Of a stretch of 44,008 bases of DNA, positions 1 to 10,089 are shown in pieces; position 1 is the first letter of the stretch; each line of letters starts with the position of its first letter. Source of the stretch: an uncultured Pelagibacteraceae bacterium. Lineage in GTDB: Bacteria > Pseudomonadota > Alphaproteobacteria > Pelagibacterales > AG-422-B15. Where the stretch lies: positions 1 to 44,008 of the forward strand of contig CACANZ010000005.1 in NCBI GenBank assembly GCA_902533965.1, in the 5' to 3' direction. The position numbers and the translations under genes are program-made. The notes beneath the pieces were generated by a model. It was given only the letters and a program-made list of their open reading frames with translations. It was not told the origin of the DNA and searched no databases.

Positions 1-234
1 TAATAGATTGATAATCTTTTCTTCATATTCTTCAGTATTTTTAAAATTATGGTAGTCTAATGTGATTGCTTCTAAATTATTTTCTTTTGCAAAACTTAAG
101 CCGGGAGCATTCTTATTATTTGAAAAAACAACTTTTATTTCTGCTGGATACTCTTTTTCTTTACATGCATTTACAATCGATTTTAAATTTGAACCACGTC
201 CAGATATAAAGATACCTATGGGATGCTTAATCAT
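1..234 (-). CDS. purN: phosphoribosylglycinamide formyltransferase, 3' part missing
   Basis: Partial gene: 78 codons are present and it runs off the left edge. The product begins MIKHPIGIFISGRGSNLKSI, the N-terminal Rossmann strand and glycine-rich SGRGSNL loop typical of PurN, followed by the S(N)NxxAxGL segment (FSNNKNAPGLSFA). PurN transfers a formyl group from 10-formyl-THF to GAR, the third step of purine synthesis. Its ATG at 232-234 overlaps the end of purM by 8 bases, so the two are translationally coupled, the usual purM-purN pair. The catalytic Asn-His-Asp residues lie beyond the window and cannot be checked. Confidence 0.9.
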   Translation of the reverse strand, partial: MIKHPIGIFISGRGSNLKSIVNACKEKEYPAEIKVVFSNNKNAPGLSFAKENNLEAITLDYHNFKNTEEYEEKIINLL

Positions 235-1270
235 TAAAATTTAATTTGCCAATATAACTAACTTTTTTATTTATTTTTTTTGAATTCACTAAATTACCAA
301 TTATACTGTATTTAAGTTTGTGTTTCTTAATTGATTTTTCAAATTGATTAATCTTTGTTCTATCTAAGATTACTATCATACCATATCCGCAATTAAATGT
401 TTTTAACATTTCATTTTGTGATACCCCAAAACTTTGTATCCATTTAAATATTCTTGGCAAATTAAAGGTTTCTAAATTTATTTTTGCTGAAACATTTTTA
501 TTTAATGACCTTGGTAAATTTTCTGTTATTCCTCCACCAGTAATATGAGCGCATGTTTTTATTATTTTTTTTGTGTACATTTCAAGTATTGGACTTACGT
601 ATATCTCTGTAGGCTTGAGTAATAGTTCACCAATGGTTTTATTTTTTTCTATCTTCTTATTTAATTTTATTTTGTTTTCTTTGATTATCTTTCTAACAAG
701 AGAATACCCATTAGAGTGAAGACCTGATGATGAAATTCCTATAATAAGATCATTTTCTTTTAATTTTGGACTTGCTTTGATTACTCCACTCTTAACTCCT
801 ACACAAAATCCAGCAAGATCATACTTATGGTTTGAATCAACTTCTGGATGTTCAGCTGTTTCTCCACCTAGCAGTGAACAATTAGACATTTTACATCCCT
901 TAATAATGCCCCCTATAATTTCTTTACCTTTAGATATGTCTAATTTTCCAGTTGAAATATAGTCTAAGAAAAAAAGCGGTTTAGCCTGATCAACTATTAA
1001 GTCATTCACGCACATGGCAACTAGGTCAATGCCAATTGTCTTATGGTCTCTCATCATACGGGCAATCTCAATTTTTGTTCCAACTCCATCGGTTGCACCA
1101 ACAAGAATCGGTTTTTTAATTTTTGAATCAAGAACAAATTGACCTGAAAAACCACCAATATTGGATTTTTTAAGATTTTTATCTTTACGAATTATTTTTT
1201 TAATTTCAGATACAAATTTATTTCCTTTATTTATGCTTACGCCTGAACTTGAGTATGATAGCTTCTTCAT
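227..1270 (-). CDS. purM: phosphoribosylaminoimidazole synthetase (AIR synthetase)
   Basis: 347 residues, the normal length for PurM, which closes FGAM to AIR with ATP in purine synthesis. Family motifs are clear: an N-terminal GFSGQF segment near residue 40, GATDGVGTKIEIA, the NDLIVDQAKPLFFLDY segment that lines the active site, and GGETAEHPEV. The start is chosen at MKKLSYSSSGVSI, matching the usual YkdaGVdi beginning. It is followed by purN with an 8-base overlap. Only 15 bases separate its start from the divergent gene at 1286, so the promoters of both genes must overlap coding sequence. Confidence 0.96.
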   Translation of the reverse strand: MKKLSYSSSGVSINKGNKFVSEIKKIIRKDKNLKKSNIGGFSGQFVLDSKIKKPILVGATDGVGTKIEIARMMRDHKTIGIDLVAMCVNDLIVDQAKPLFFLDYISTGKLDISKGKEIIGGIIKGCKMSNCSLLGGETAEHPEVDSNHKYDLAGFCVGVKSGVIKASPKLKENDLIIGISSSGLHSNGYSLVRKIIKENKIKLNKKIEKNKTIGELLLKPTEIYVSPILEMYTKKIIKTCAHITGGGITENLPRSLNKNVSAKINLETFNLPRIFKWIQSFGVSQNEMLKTFNCGYGMIVILDRTKINQFEKSIKKHKLKYSIIGNLVNSKKINKKVSYIGKLNFND

Positions 1271-1285
1271 TTAGATTTCTTATAT

Positions 1286-2365
1286 ATGATTTTTAATACC
1301 AATACTAAGCAAATAAGCTTTGTAATTGTTTTTTTATTTGCTTTTATTAATTCCTGTCTTGCTAATGAAAATGTAGATTTTTTTTCATCATCTGGCATAA
1401 AGGTAAATTTATCTTTTTCAAATGATAGTGATATTAGAAATACCGCTATATCTAAAGCTGAAGAAATTGCCTTTAAAAGAGTATCAGTTAAACTTCTTAC
1501 TCCAGAGGATTATAAAAAATTAAACAAAATAAAAGATATTGATATTTCATATTTCGTAGAAAGTATTGAGTTTGTTGATGAAAAAATTTCTACAAAAACT
1601 TACCTTGGCGAGTTTAATGTATATTTTAGTCCATTCCGCATCAAAGAATTCTACAAATCGAATTCCTTGACATTTTCTGAGGTAAGTTCTCAAAATATCA
1701 GAGTTAATGTAGCATTTTCTAATTCTAATCAATTTTTTATTCTATTTAATTTGTGGAACACCGAATGGAAAAAAATTAAAAATATAGGTAATAAAATAAA
1801 CCTAGATGTAAAGACCTTTTCACAGACTGAAATGGGCAATACCGATTTATCTAATTTTTTAGAAAATAAAGACATAGAAGGAAATAATTTAAATGATGAA
1901 AATGACATAATATTAATATGGTGTAGCCCTATTTATGAAAAATTAAATGAGCTTAGATTTGATTTAATAATAAAGTTTAATTTGAATCAAAAAGAAAAGA
2001 TAATTAGAAAGAGTTATTTGACTGATTATTCTTTATTTAGGGATGATATTTTTTCACCATTAATTGAGGATATAAAAAATGAGCTTTTACTTACGTGGAT
2101 TGATCTAACAAAACAATCTGATGAAGTTTACAGATTTAAGTTTGTATACGATATCGAAAACATTTCTGATTGGGTTGAGTTACAAAATCGACTGCAATCA
2201 GTAAGGCTTTTGGAACAATATAAGCCATCTTTATTTACTACGGATAAGGTTGAGGGGTACGTGGATTTTTTAGGAAATGGAGATAAGTTTGTTCTTCTGC
2301 TCTCTCAAAATAAAATTAAAGCAGTAAATCTTGGACCATATTATAGAATTTCTTTAGATGATTAA
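1286..2365 (+). CDS. DUF2066 family exported protein
   Basis: 359 residues. The N-terminus has a hydrophobic stretch (ISFVIVFLFAFINSCLA, about residues 10-26) that looks like a signal peptide cleaved after Ala. The body fits the DUF2066 family: a repeated-residue helix with AISKAEEIAFKRVSVKLL, then the segment around YFVESIEFVDEKIS and a YLGEFNVYFSPFRIKEF strand. The function of the family is not established. Its place between purM and a phosphatidyltransferase plus hdaA is a conserved alphaproteobacterial order as I recall it. It overlaps the next gene by 8 bases, so they are probably co-transcribed. Confidence 0.75.
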   Translation: MIFNTNTKQISFVIVFLFAFINSCLANENVDFFSSSGIKVNLSFSNDSDIRNTAISKAEEIAFKRVSVKLLTPEDYKKLNKIKDIDISYFVESIEFVDEKISTKTYLGEFNVYFSPFRIKEFYKSNSLTFSEVSSQNIRVNVAFSNSNQFFILFNLWNTEWKKIKNIGNKINLDVKTFSQTEMGNTDLSNFLENKDIEGNNLNDENDIILIWCSPIYEKLNELRFDLIIKFNLNQKEKIIRKSYLTDYSLFRDDIFSPLIEDIKNELLLTWIDLTKQSDEVYRFKFVYDIENISDWVELQNRLQSVRLLEQYKPSLFTTDKVEGYVDFLGNGDKFVLLLSQNKIKAVNLGPYYRISLDD

Positions 2366-2903
2366 AAATTTACCAAATTTTATATCAATTTACCGTTTGG
2401 TTACTATTCCATTTGTTGCGTGGTTTCTTTTGGAGGAATTATATAATTTTGCGGCTTTATTTACTCTTTTAATTGCTTTAAGTGATTTTTTAGATGGATT
2501 TATCGCAAGATATTTTAAAGTTCAAAGTGAACTGGGTTCATATTTAGATGCAATTGCTGATAAAGCATTCGTAATTTCGATTTTTATACTCATTGGAAAT
2601 CTTAAACTGTTACCTGTATTCATAATCATAATTATAATTTCAAGAGATATAATTATTTTGGGGTCGTTTGTAGTCACTTTTTTGGTTGGTAAAAAAATTG
2701 AGGTTAAACCAACTAAAATTAGTAAACTAAATACATTCTTTCAGTTTTGTCTTGTTATTACAACCATGCTTAGCAATATCAACGGATATGAGAAATTTTT
2801 CACTGCATTAATGTTAAACGAAGTATTAATTACTGTTGTATTGATATGTACTCTATTATCATTAATAAATTATATAAGTTACTGGTTTAAAAACATAAAC
2901 TAA
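2358..2903 (+). CDS. CDP-alcohol phosphatidyltransferase (PgsA-like)
   Basis: 181 residues with several hydrophobic segments, as expected for this membrane-bound family of about 180-200 residues. The signature DGxxARx8GxxxDxxxD is complete: D46-G47, A50-R51, G60, D64, D68. These residues bind the metal ions and the CDP moiety. The enzyme moves a phosphatidyl group from CDP-diacylglycerol to an alcohol, most likely glycerol-3-phosphate (phospholipid head-group synthesis), but the acceptor cannot be told from sequence. Its start overlaps DUF2066 by 8 bases and its stop touches the hdaA start, so the three form one operon. Confidence 0.9.
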   Translation: MIKNLPNFISIYRLVTIPFVAWFLLEELYNFAALFTLLIALSDFLDGFIARYFKVQSELGSYLDAIADKAFVISIFILIGNLKLLPVFIIIIIISRDIIILGSFVVTFLVGKKIEVKPTKISKLNTFFQFCLVITTMLSNINGYEKFFTALMLNEVLITVVLICTLLSLINYISYWFKNIN

Positions 2904-3551
2904 ATGGAAAAAGGACAATTAATCTTTAATTTAAAAAATATAGAAACTTATAATCCTGAGGATTTTTATATTAGTAAAAGTAATTTTAATGTTTCAACTT
3001 TACTAAAATCTCCACAGGACTGGTTTAATAGATCAGCTGTAATATTTGGGCAAAAAAAATCAGGTAAAACACATCTTTTAAACATATGGTCAGGCTATAA
3101 CAATGCTAATTTAATTAATTGCCTTGATGTGCAAAGCTGGAATGACATTTCGTTTAATACAAATATAGCAATTGATGATTTTCATAATTTAAAAGATGAA
3201 GAGGGTTTTTTTCATTTTTATAATAGTTTAATTTTAGAAAAGAAAACAATTTTAGTAACGGTTGATATAAATTCAAATTTTGAAATCAAACTAAAAGACT
3301 TAAATTCGAGGTTTAAATCCTTTACTTCATCTAAAATCGAAAATCCAGAAGATGATCTCTTAAGAGCCATAATAATGAAATATTTTAGTAATGCCCAAGT
3401 TCAAGTTGACAAAAATGTAATTGAATATTTGTTAAAGAGAGTAGATCGTGATTATCAAAAATTATTTAATATTCTTGAAAAAATTAATATTTTATCCTTG
3501 CAAAGAAAATCAAAAATAACAACACATCTTATCCGAGATACAATGACCTAA
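2904..3551 (+). CDS. hdaA: HdaA/DnaA-like ATPase (regulator of initiation)
   Basis: 215 residues. Residues 1-40 carry the LIFNLKNIETYNPEDF beginning seen in Hda-type proteins, then a P-loop GQKKSGKT at 49-56 and a Walker B-like IAIDDFH. It matches the short DnaA AAA+ homologues (Hda/HdaA) that lack the DNA-binding domain of DnaA and, with the sliding clamp, promote hydrolysis of DnaA-ATP after initiation. The LIFNL segment at residues 6-10 could be the clamp-binding motif (inference). The ATG directly follows the stop of the phosphatidyltransferase gene. The 3' end overlaps the converging RNase D gene by 23 bases. Confidence 0.85.
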   Translation: MEKGQLIFNLKNIETYNPEDFYISKSNFNVSTLLKSPQDWFNRSAVIFGQKKSGKTHLLNIWSGYNNANLINCLDVQSWNDISFNTNIAIDDFHNLKDEEGFFHFYNSLILEKKTILVTVDINSNFEIKLKDLNSRFKSFTSSKIENPEDDLLRAIIMKYFSNAQVQVDKNVIEYLLKRVDRDYQKLFNILEKINILSLQRKSKITTHLIRDTMT

Positions 3552-4362
3552 CATAACTCTCAAAAACTTCTAAGCGTTGATCATTTTTATTTTTACCTTT
3601 TTTTAATTCTCCCAGTCTATTTTTACTTGCTCTTATAAGATTTTTATCGGATACAATCCAATTACGAGGAAGGTCATCTTTTTGCGCATAATTTTCTCTC
3701 CATTCTGAAAATTTTTTAATTAGTTTTTTTTCATTTTTTGAAAAATTTTTGATTTTTATTCTTTTATAGGATTTTTTAGTATTGTAGACATCTTTGGTAT
3801 CTAAATGGTCTTTAATTATTTTTTTTATTCTTTTTACGAGATTTCTTTTTTTAATTTTTTGTAATAAGTTCACATAAATTTTAGGTAAATAATACACATC
3901 GTTAATTGCATAATTAATTTGCTCAGATGATAAAGGCCTCTTAGTCCAATCAGAAACTTGATGTTTTTTTGAAAGTTTTATATTAAATAGTTTTTCTACT
4001 AAACTAGTGTATCCAATTGTTTGTCCTCCATAAATTGAATTATAAGCAATTTGAGTATCAAAAACATTCACAACACTAATTTCAAAAGCATAATTTAATA
4101 CTTCGATATCTTGTCGAGCAGAGTGGATAACTTTCAATATCTTTTTTGATGTGAGTATTCTTCTAAAATTTTCGAAATTCATTTTTTCCCCTGATAACAT
4201 ATCAATTAAGAATTCTTTTCTTTGAGTTTTAATTTGAATAGTGCATAAAATTGGCCAATATGTATTATCTCTTTTGAATTCGGTATCTAGGAAGATAATT
4301 TTATACTTATTCAATAATTTACATAGCTTCTCGAGGGATTTATTATCTTGGACTATTTTCAT
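3529..4362 (-). CDS. rnd: RNase D-like 3'-5' exonuclease
   Basis: 277 residues, clearly shorter than the roughly 370-390 usual for RNase D. The DEDDy exonuclease core is intact: LDTEF (D26, E28), HSARQDIEVL, and YAINDVYYL with the final Asp and Tyr. An HRDC-like remnant follows (WRENYAQKDDLPRNWIVSDKNLIRAS), and the rest of the C-terminal helical region is missing, consistent with genome streamlining. The predicted role is trimming the 3' ends of stable RNAs. It converges with hdaA (23-base overlap) and diverges from aspS across 33 bases. Confidence 0.88.
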   Translation of the reverse strand: MKIVQDNKSLEKLCKLLNKYKIIFLDTEFKRDNTYWPILCTIQIKTQRKEFLIDMLSGEKMNFENFRRILTSKKILKVIHSARQDIEVLNYAFEISVVNVFDTQIAYNSIYGGQTIGYTSLVEKLFNIKLSKKHQVSDWTKRPLSSEQINYAINDVYYLPKIYVNLLQKIKKRNLVKRIKKIIKDHLDTKDVYNTKKSYKRIKIKNFSKNEKKLIKKFSEWRENYAQKDDLPRNWIVSDKNLIRASKNRLGELKKGKNKNDQRLEVFESYVRSLYLG

Positions 4363-4395
4363 AAATCAAACTATATATGATCCTTAATTAAAAGT

Positions 4396-6192
4396 ATGAA
4401 TAAATATAGAACGCACAATTGTAACCAGCTTAGATTAGAAGATGCTGGTTCTAAAGTATCATTAGCTGGGTGGATAAATAGAAAAAGAGATCACGGCAAT
4501 GTACTATTTGTTGACTTAAGGGATCATTATGGCGTTACTCAATGTGTAATTGAGAAAACAAATACTAAATTGCTAAACTTAGTAGACAGCTTAAGAGTTG
4601 AGACCGTTATTAAAATTGATGGCACAGTTATAAAAAGAGAGCCTGATACAATTAATAAATCACTAAATACAGGGACCATTGAAATTGCAGTTGATAATGT
4701 AGAAGTATTATCTGAGGCAAAAGAGTTGCCTATGCCAGTTTTTGGCGAAAACGACTATCCAGAGGAAATTAGATTGAAGTATAGATTTCTTGATATTCGA
4801 AGAGAGGAATTGCATAAAAATATTGTTCTAAGATCCTCAATTATTTCCCACATTAGAAAGCTCATGTCTGACGCTGGTTTTTTAGAAATGCAAACACCAA
4901 TACTTACAGCTTCGAGTCCAGAAGGGGCTAGAGATTACTTGGTACCAAGCAGGATTCATCCAGGAAAATTTTACGCTCTTCCTCAAGCCCCACAGCAATT
5001 TAAGCAATTAATTATGGCAGGAGGTTTCGATAAATATTTTCAAATAGCCCCTTGTTTTAGAGATGAAGATGCAAGAGCAGATAGAAGTCCTGGCGAATTT
5101 TATCAATTAGATATGGAAATGGCATTTGTTGAGCAAGACGATGTGTTTAACGCCATTGAACCCATTTTACATTCTGTATTTACAACTTTTTCTGATTTTA
5201 ACGTTACAGAAACACCTTTTCCAAGAATTACATATGCAGATGCTATGAGCAGGTATGGAACAGACAAACCTGACCTTAGAAATCCAATAAATATTACTAA
5301 TTTAACTAATGAATTTAATGATGACAAAGTTGAATTTAGTGCATTTAAAAAAATTATAGAAGAGGGGGGCGAGGTTATTGGAATACCAGCACCTGACTCG
5401 AGTCAAAAACCTAGAAGTTTTTTTGATAATCTTAATAATTGGGCAAGAAAAGAAATGAATGCTGCTGGTTTAGGTTATATTATTTTTGATAAAAGCTCTT
5501 CTGGCGTAGAAGGAAAGGGGCCTATTGCAAAATTTATCCCCTCTGAAATTCAAGAAATGATATTAAACAAAGCAGGTCTTAAGGCCGGAGACTCAATTTT
5601 CTTTGCATGCGCTAAAGGCAAAGAAGTTTATGATATTGCTGCTGCAGCCAGAGACAAAATTGCAATAGATTTGGATCTAGTTGAAAAGGGAGTATTTAAG
5701 TTTTGTTGGATTGTCGATTTTCCCATGTATGAAAAGGATAAAGAAACTGGAAAAATTGATTTTAGTCATAATCCTTTTTCAATGCCACAAGGGGGATTGG
5801 ATGCGCTAAATAATTCAGATCCTTTAAATGTTTTAGGTTATCAATATGACATTGTTTGTAATGGTGTAGAGCTATCATCAGGCGCTATACGAAATCACAT
5901 TCCAGAAATTATGTATAAGGCCTTTGAAATAGCTGGCTATAACAAAGGTCAAGTGCATGAAAAATTTGGAGGCATGATAAATGCTTTTACTTATGGCGTA
6001 CCTCCTCATGGCGGCATTGCACCAGGAATAGACAGAATAGTCATGCTGCTTGCTCAAGAAAAAAATATTCGTGAGGTAATATTGTTCCCAATGAATCAAC
6101 AGGCGCAGGATCTGATGATGCTGGCTCCTGCTGAAGTCAATAAGACTACACTTGATGAGTTGAATTTAGAAGTTAAACCAACTGATGAATAA
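4396..6192 (+). CDS. aspS: aspartyl-tRNA synthetase, probably non-discriminating
   Basis: 598 residues, normal for the bacterial type of AspRS with the GAD insertion. The N-terminal OB-fold anticodon-binding domain starts at [12 protein letters not shown]. Class II motifs include [22 protein letters not shown] (motif 2 region) and [13 protein letters not shown] (motif 3). At residue 33 the OB-fold has His in RDHGNVLF, as in P. aeruginosa-type enzymes that charge both tRNA-Asp and tRNA-Asn, whereas E. coli has Leu there. This suggests Asn-tRNA is made through Asp-tRNA-Asn and GatCAB, though no gat gene is visible here. No Shine-Dalgarno site is evident before the ATG. Confidence 0.97.
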   Translation: MNKYRTHNCNQLRLEDAGSKVSLAGWINRKRDHGNVLFVDLRDHYGVTQCVIEKTNTKLLNLVDSLRVETVIKIDGTVIKREPDTINKSLNTGTIEIAVDNVEVLSEAKELPMPVFGENDYPEEIRLKYRFLDIRREELHKNIVLRSSIISHIRKLMSDAGFLEMQTPILTASSPEGARDYLVPSRIHPGKFYALPQAPQQFKQLIMAGGFDKYFQIAPCFRDEDARADRSPGEFYQLDMEMAFVEQDDVFNAIEPILHSVFTTFSDFNVTETPFPRITYADAMSRYGTDKPDLRNPINITNLTNEFNDDKVEFSAFKKIIEEGGEVIGIPAPDSSQKPRSFFDNLNNWARKEMNAAGLGYIIFDKSSSGVEGKGPIAKFIPSEIQEMILNKAGLKAGDSIFFACAKGKEVYDIAAAARDKIAIDLDLVEKGVFKFCWIVDFPMYEKDKETGKIDFSHNPFSMPQGGLDALNNSDPLNVLGYQYDIVCNGVELSSGAIRNHIPEIMYKAFEIAGYNKGQVHEKFGGMINAFTYGVPPHGGIAPGIDRIVMLLAQEKNIREVILFPMNQQAQDLMMLAPAEVNKTTLDELNLEVKPTDE

Positions 6193-6193
6193 A

Positions 6194-9100
6194 TTATGAG
6201 CAGCCAGTTGTGGCACCACAAGTATCGCATTTTAAACAAGTGCCATTTCTAACAAGAGTAAAAGAACCACACTCAGGACAAGCATCCCCTTCGTAGCCCA
6301 TCATTCTTGCAGCTTGAACTCTACTCATTGATTGATCAGATGTAGTACCCGTGCTTACTGCAGCTCTAATTGGCGCTTGTTCAGCTGAAACAGTCTCCAT
6401 ACTTCCATTTGAACTAACTACTGAAAGTCCATCCTGACCACGTAAATAACCTTGGCTTGAAACTTTTTTAACAAGCTTCCATGGGATTTCGTTATTTTTT
6501 AGAGTTCCTTCTTCAGCACCAGTTCCAAGTGAGAAATCAACATCAGTATTATCTGCATGTGCTAGATCATTTCTGCCTAGGTAAGAAACAGCGAGTTCTC
6601 TGAATACATAATCTAAAATAGATGTTGCATTTTTAATTCTATTATTACCTTGCACTACTCCAGCCGGGTCAAATCTGGTAAAAGTATAAGCTTCCACATA
6701 CTCTTCTAGTGGAACTCCATATTGAAGACCAATTGATATTGCAATTGCAAAATTATTCATCAGACTTCTCAGGAAAGCTCCTTCTTTATGCATATCAATA
6801 AAGATTTCACCCAAGCTACCATCCTCATATTCCCCGGTATGAAGATAAACTTTATGGCCTCCTACAATAGCTTTTTGAATGTATCCTTTTCTTCTATCTG
6901 GAACTTTATTTCTTGAACCGTATACAACAGAATTCATAGCCTCTTTAGCAACAGCAATTGTTCTATCAATTTGGTTATCCGGTTGATCTATTTCTTCTTC
7001 AATATCCTCATCAACAAGTTTTGATGCAAGTGGTTGACTTAATTTTGAGCCATCACGATAGAGAGCGTTTGCTTTTGTGCCGAGTTTCCATGATAGTAAG
7101 TAAGCTTCATTACAATCTTTCACATCAGATTCTGCAGGCATGTTGATAGTTTTAGATATGGCACCTGATATAAAAGGCTGAGCTGCTGCCATCATGCGTA
7201 TATGGCTTTTTACAGATAAATATCTTTTGCCGATCCTACCGCACGGATTCGCACAATCAAATACAGCCAAATGATCATCTTTGATATGCGTTGAGCCCTC
7301 TAAGGTCATAGTGCCGCAGCAAAAGGTATTTGCTTCATCGATTTCATCATTTGTGAAACCTAAAGCAGTTAGCATATTAAAATTCATGTCAGTAAGTTGT
7401 TCTTCTGAAAAATTCAGCTTCTCTTTACAGAATTCCATCCCGAGAGTATATGAATTGAAAGAAAATCGAATATCAAACACATTCTTTAAATTTTGTTCAA
7501 GAAGTTCGATTTGTTCCTCTTCAAAACCTTTTTCTTTTAGTGTCTCGTGATTTATAGCGGGTGCGTTGTTAAGCGTACCGTGACCAACAGCATAATTAAT
7601 TGTTTCTTCAATTTCATCCTCTGTGTATTGAAGTTGCCTTAATGCTTCTGGAACTGTTCTATTTATAATCTTGAAATAACCACCTCCAGCAAGTTTCTTG
7701 AATTTGACCATTGCAAAATCAGGCTCGATACCTGTTGTATCGCAGTCCATTACAAGGCCAATGGTTCCAGTTGGCGCAATTACTGTTGTCTGTGCATTTC
7801 TAAAACCAAACTTTTGACCATTCTCATAAGCTTGATCCCATGCATTTTGCGCCTCCATTCCTAAGTTTGTATCTCTTAAATCTTCAACAACAAATGGCAC
7901 AGGATTAATGTGTAAACCTTCATACTCATCCGTCTTACCATATGCGGCTCTTCTATGATTTCTTATTACACGAAGCATATTTTTAGAGTTTTGTTGATAT
8001 CCGGGGAAGGGGCCTTGTTCGGATGCAACTTCAGCTGAAGTTGCATAAGATATGCCAGTCATTAAAGCTGTTATAGCTGCACAGTTTGCCCTTCCTTCTT
8101 CACTATCGTAGGCTACACCTTTAGACATTAGGTAGCCTCCTAAGTTCGCATATCCAAGACCAAGTGTTCTGTATTCATAAGAGAGTTTCGCTATTTCTTT
8201 TGACGGAAATTGAGCCATCATAACTGAAATTTCCAATATTAATGTCCATATTCTTACAGCATGTTTGAACATGTCAGTATTTAAACATTTGTTCTCATCC
8301 ATAAACGTCATTAGATTTAGAGAGGCCAAGTTGCAGGCTGTATTGTCTAAGAACATATATTCTGAACAAGGGTTAGAAGCTCTAATCTCTCCACTCTCCG
8401 GGCATGTATGCCAGTCATTAATTGTGGTGTGAAACTGAATACCAGGGTCAGCACAGGCCCAAGCAGAATATCCAACCTGATCCCAAAGGTCTTTTGCCTT
8501 TACTGTTTTACTCACTGAATTGTCAATTCTATTAATTAAGTTCCAATCTTTGTCTTCCATTACAGCATTTAAAAAATCGTCAGTAACACGAACTGAATTA
8601 TTTGAATTTTGTCCTGAAACAGTTACATAGGCCTCAGAATCCCAATCGGTATTATAAGTTTCAAACTCAATAGATTTGTAACCTTGTTTTGCAAAATGTA
8701 TGATTCTCTGAATATAGTTCTCAGGAACTTCGTTGTTTCTTGCGGCAATAATCTCTCTTTTTAGTGCTGGATTTTTATTCGGCTCAAAGCAACTTTCACC
8801 ATCAGCTTCGCAGTTGTGGCAGGCATTCATGATACTTTTAAGATGTTTTGAACATATTTTTGATCCAGTAACAATGGATGCAACTTTTTGTTCTTCTGTG
8901 ACTTTCCATTTAATAAATTCTTCAATATCAGGATGATCTATATCTACTACAACCATCTTTGCAGCTCTTCTGGTCGTGCCACCCGATTTAATTGCTCCCG
9001 CAGCTCTATCACCAATTTTAAGAAAGCTCATAAGTCCAGATGATTTTCCTCCGCCGGATAAACCTTCTGAAGAGCCTCTTAGATTTGAGAAATTTGTTCC

Positions 9101-9778
9101 AGTACCTGATCCATACTTAAAGAGTCTCGCTTCACGAACCCATAAATCCATAATACCACCATCGTTTACTAAATCATCATCTATACTCTGAATGAAGCAT
9201 GCGTGTGGTTGAGGTCTCTCGTAAGAACTTGAAGATCTAGTTAGCTTTCCAGTTTCATGGTCCACATAAAAATGGCCTTGAGAAGGACCATCAATTCCAT
9301 AGGCCCAGTTTAGTCCTGTGTTAAACCATTGAGGACTGTTTGGTGCAACCATTTGATTAGCGAGCATATAACGAACTTCATCAAAAAAAGCTTTGGCATC
9401 ATCTTCTGATGAAAAATAACCACCTTTCCATCCCCAGTATGTCCACGCTCCTGCAAGTCTGTCAAAAACTTGCTGCGAGCTTGTTTCGGACGAATAACTT
9501 ACTTCTCCGTCACTATCATCAGCAATTCTTGGGGCAAGCCATGATGGAATATTTTTTTCATCTGTTCGTTTTAGTTTTGACGGAACACCAGCTTTTCTAA
9601 AATATTTCTGAGAGAGAATATCACTAGCAACTTGACTCCATTGTTCTGGTACCTCAAAATTTTCTAATTTAAATACAAGAGATCCATCAGGATTGACAAT
9701 TTCACTTGAAACCTTTTTAAAATTTATACTTTCGTATGGAGATTGATTAGCAATTGTAAATTCTCTATTTATTTTCAT
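6194..9778 (-). CDS. nrdJ: adenosylcobalamin-dependent ribonucleotide reductase (class II)
   Basis: 1194 residues, the size of the long NrdJ type of Alphaproteobacteria. It reduces ribonucleotides to deoxyribonucleotides with an adenosylcobalamin radical, so the cell needs B12. Visible signatures are [13 protein letters not shown], the active-site region around [21 protein letters not shown] (start of the segment), [18 protein letters not shown], and [11 protein letters not shown]. The C-terminus carries Cys pairs in CPECGSF and [14 protein letters not shown], the latter probably the redox-active tail that re-reduces the active site. A good Shine-Dalgarno site (AGAAGGGA) precedes the ATG. No nrdAB or nrdD is visible nearby. 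See the separate entry for NrdR-like boxes 149-195 bases upstream. Confidence 0.97.
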   Translation of the reverse strand: MKINREFTIANQSPYESINFKKVSSEIVNPDGSLVFKLENFEVPEQWSQVASDILSQKYFRKAGVPSKLKRTDEKNIPSWLAPRIADDSDGEVSYSSETSSQQVFDRLAGAWTYWGWKGGYFSSEDDAKAFFDEVRYMLANQMVAPNSPQWFNTGLNWAYGIDGPSQGHFYVDHETGKLTRSSSSYERPQPHACFIQSIDDDLVNDGGIMDLWVREARLFKYGSGTGTNFSNLRGSSEGLSGGGKSSGLMSFLKIGDRAAGAIKSGGTTRRAAKMVVVDIDHPDIEEFIKWKVTEEQKVASIVTGSKICSKHLKSIMNACHNCEADGESCFEPNKNPALKREIIAARNNEVPENYIQRIIHFAKQGYKSIEFETYNTDWDSEAYVTVSGQNSNNSVRVTDDFLNAVMEDKDWNLINRIDNSVSKTVKAKDLWDQVGYSAWACADPGIQFHTTINDWHTCPESGEIRASNPCSEYMFLDNTACNLASLNLMTFMDENKCLNTDMFKHAVRIWTLILEISVMMAQFPSKEIAKLSYEYRTLGLGYANLGGYLMSKGVAYDSEEGRANCAAITALMTGISYATSAEVASEQGPFPGYQQNSKNMLRVIRNHRRAAYGKTDEYEGLHINPVPFVVEDLRDTNLGMEAQNAWDQAYENGQKFGFRNAQTTVIAPTGTIGLVMDCDTTGIEPDFAMVKFKKLAGGGYFKIINRTVPEALRQLQYTEDEIEETINYAVGHGTLNNAPAINHETLKEKGFEEEQIELLEQNLKNVFDIRFSFNSYTLGMEFCKEKLNFSEEQLTDMNFNMLTALGFTNDEIDEANTFCCGTMTLEGSTHIKDDHLAVFDCANPCGRIGKRYLSVKSHIRMMAAAQPFISGAISKTINMPAESDVKDCNEAYLLSWKLGTKANALYRDGSKLSQPLASKLVDEDIEEEIDQPDNQIDRTIAVAKEAMNSVVYGSRNKVPDRRKGYIQKAIVGGHKVYLHTGEYEDGSLGEIFIDMHKEGAFLRSLMNNFAIAISIGLQYGVPLEEYVEAYTFTRFDPAGVVQGNNRIKNATSILDYVFRELAVSYLGRNDLAHADNTDVDFSLGTGAEEGTLKNNEIPWKLVKKVSSQGYLRGQDGLSVVSSNGSMETVSAEQAPIRAAVSTGTTSDQSMSRVQAARMMGYEGDACPECGSFTLVRNGTCLKCDTCGATTGCS

Positions 9779-9926
9779 TATTTTCCCTTCTAAAATATAT
9801 TCATTGCAACAGACGAGCTTATAAAAAAACCAATATCAATAATTTAATGGTCTCGACCGTAAATTGTGCCAGAATGCTAAATGAGTAACTTTCTAGAATA
9901 TTGATAATTTATTATTTGAAAAATGA

Positions 9927-9973
9927 AGTCAACATATTGTGTAAAAAAAATTGAAAACCACTATATAAGGTAT
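9927..9973 (-). promoter_or_regulatory. tandem NrdR-like boxes upstream of nrdJ
   Basis: Two 16-base sites resemble the NrdR box (consensus acaCwAtATaTwGtgt). Box 1 at 9927-9942 reads AGTCAACATATTGTGT on the plus strand, and box 2 at 9958-9973 reads CCACTATATAAGGTAT. By my count they match at about 13 and 12 of 16 positions. Their starts are exactly 31 bases apart, the three-helical-turn spacing known for cooperative NrdR binding. On the minus strand box 1 contains TTGACT (9932 to 9927), which could serve as the -35 element of nrdJ. NrdR is the ATP/dATP-sensing repressor of ribonucleotide reductase genes. The function is inferred from sequence only. Confidence 0.6.
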
Positions 9974-9978
9974 AGAAA

Positions 9979-10083
9979 ATGTTATCAAAATTAAAAAAAG
10001 TTAATATTTTCAGTGTTTTATCTATTCAAGATAATTCACTAATTGTTGAAAAAACTGTTAATTTTAAGCTTAATAATTCATAA
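9979..10083 (+). CDS. possible 34-residue peptide upstream of NDUFA12 gene
   Basis: An ATG-initiated frame of 34 codons (begins MLSKLKKVNIFSVLSIQD) ends 6 bases before the next gene. An AAGG at 9967-9970 lies 8 bases before the ATG, a plausible ribosome binding site. I recognise no family, no membrane segment and no motif; it is moderately basic at the start. Its spacing suggests a leader peptide or small protein co-translated with the complex I subunit. In AT-rich DNA a frame of this length can also arise by chance, so confidence is low. Confidence 0.3.
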   Translation: MLSKLKKVNIFSVLSIQDNSLIVEKTVNFKLNNS

Positions 10084-10089
10084 ATAATT

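Larger units (their letters stand above)
9779..10089. other. 311-base intergenic region between nrdJ and the complex I subunit gene
   Basis: This divergent gap holds the nrdJ Shine-Dalgarno site, the two NrdR-like boxes, a small open frame at 9979-10083 and a GGTC-TC-GACC partial palindrome at 9849-9858 of unknown meaning. I looked on the minus strand for the conserved B12 box and other cobalamin-riboswitch cores in front of the B12-dependent nrdJ and saw none. The rest is low-complexity AT-rich sequence. Confidence 0.6.

Noticed and set aside
9849..9858. GGTCTCGACC partial palindrome before nrdJ as a regulator site
   Set aside because: Only four-base arms and no second copy; too little to support a call.
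9779..10089. Cobalamin riboswitch in front of the B12-dependent nrdJ
   Set aside because: Expected because the enzyme uses adenosylcobalamin, but I could not find the conserved B12 box or a suitable set of stems on the minus strand.
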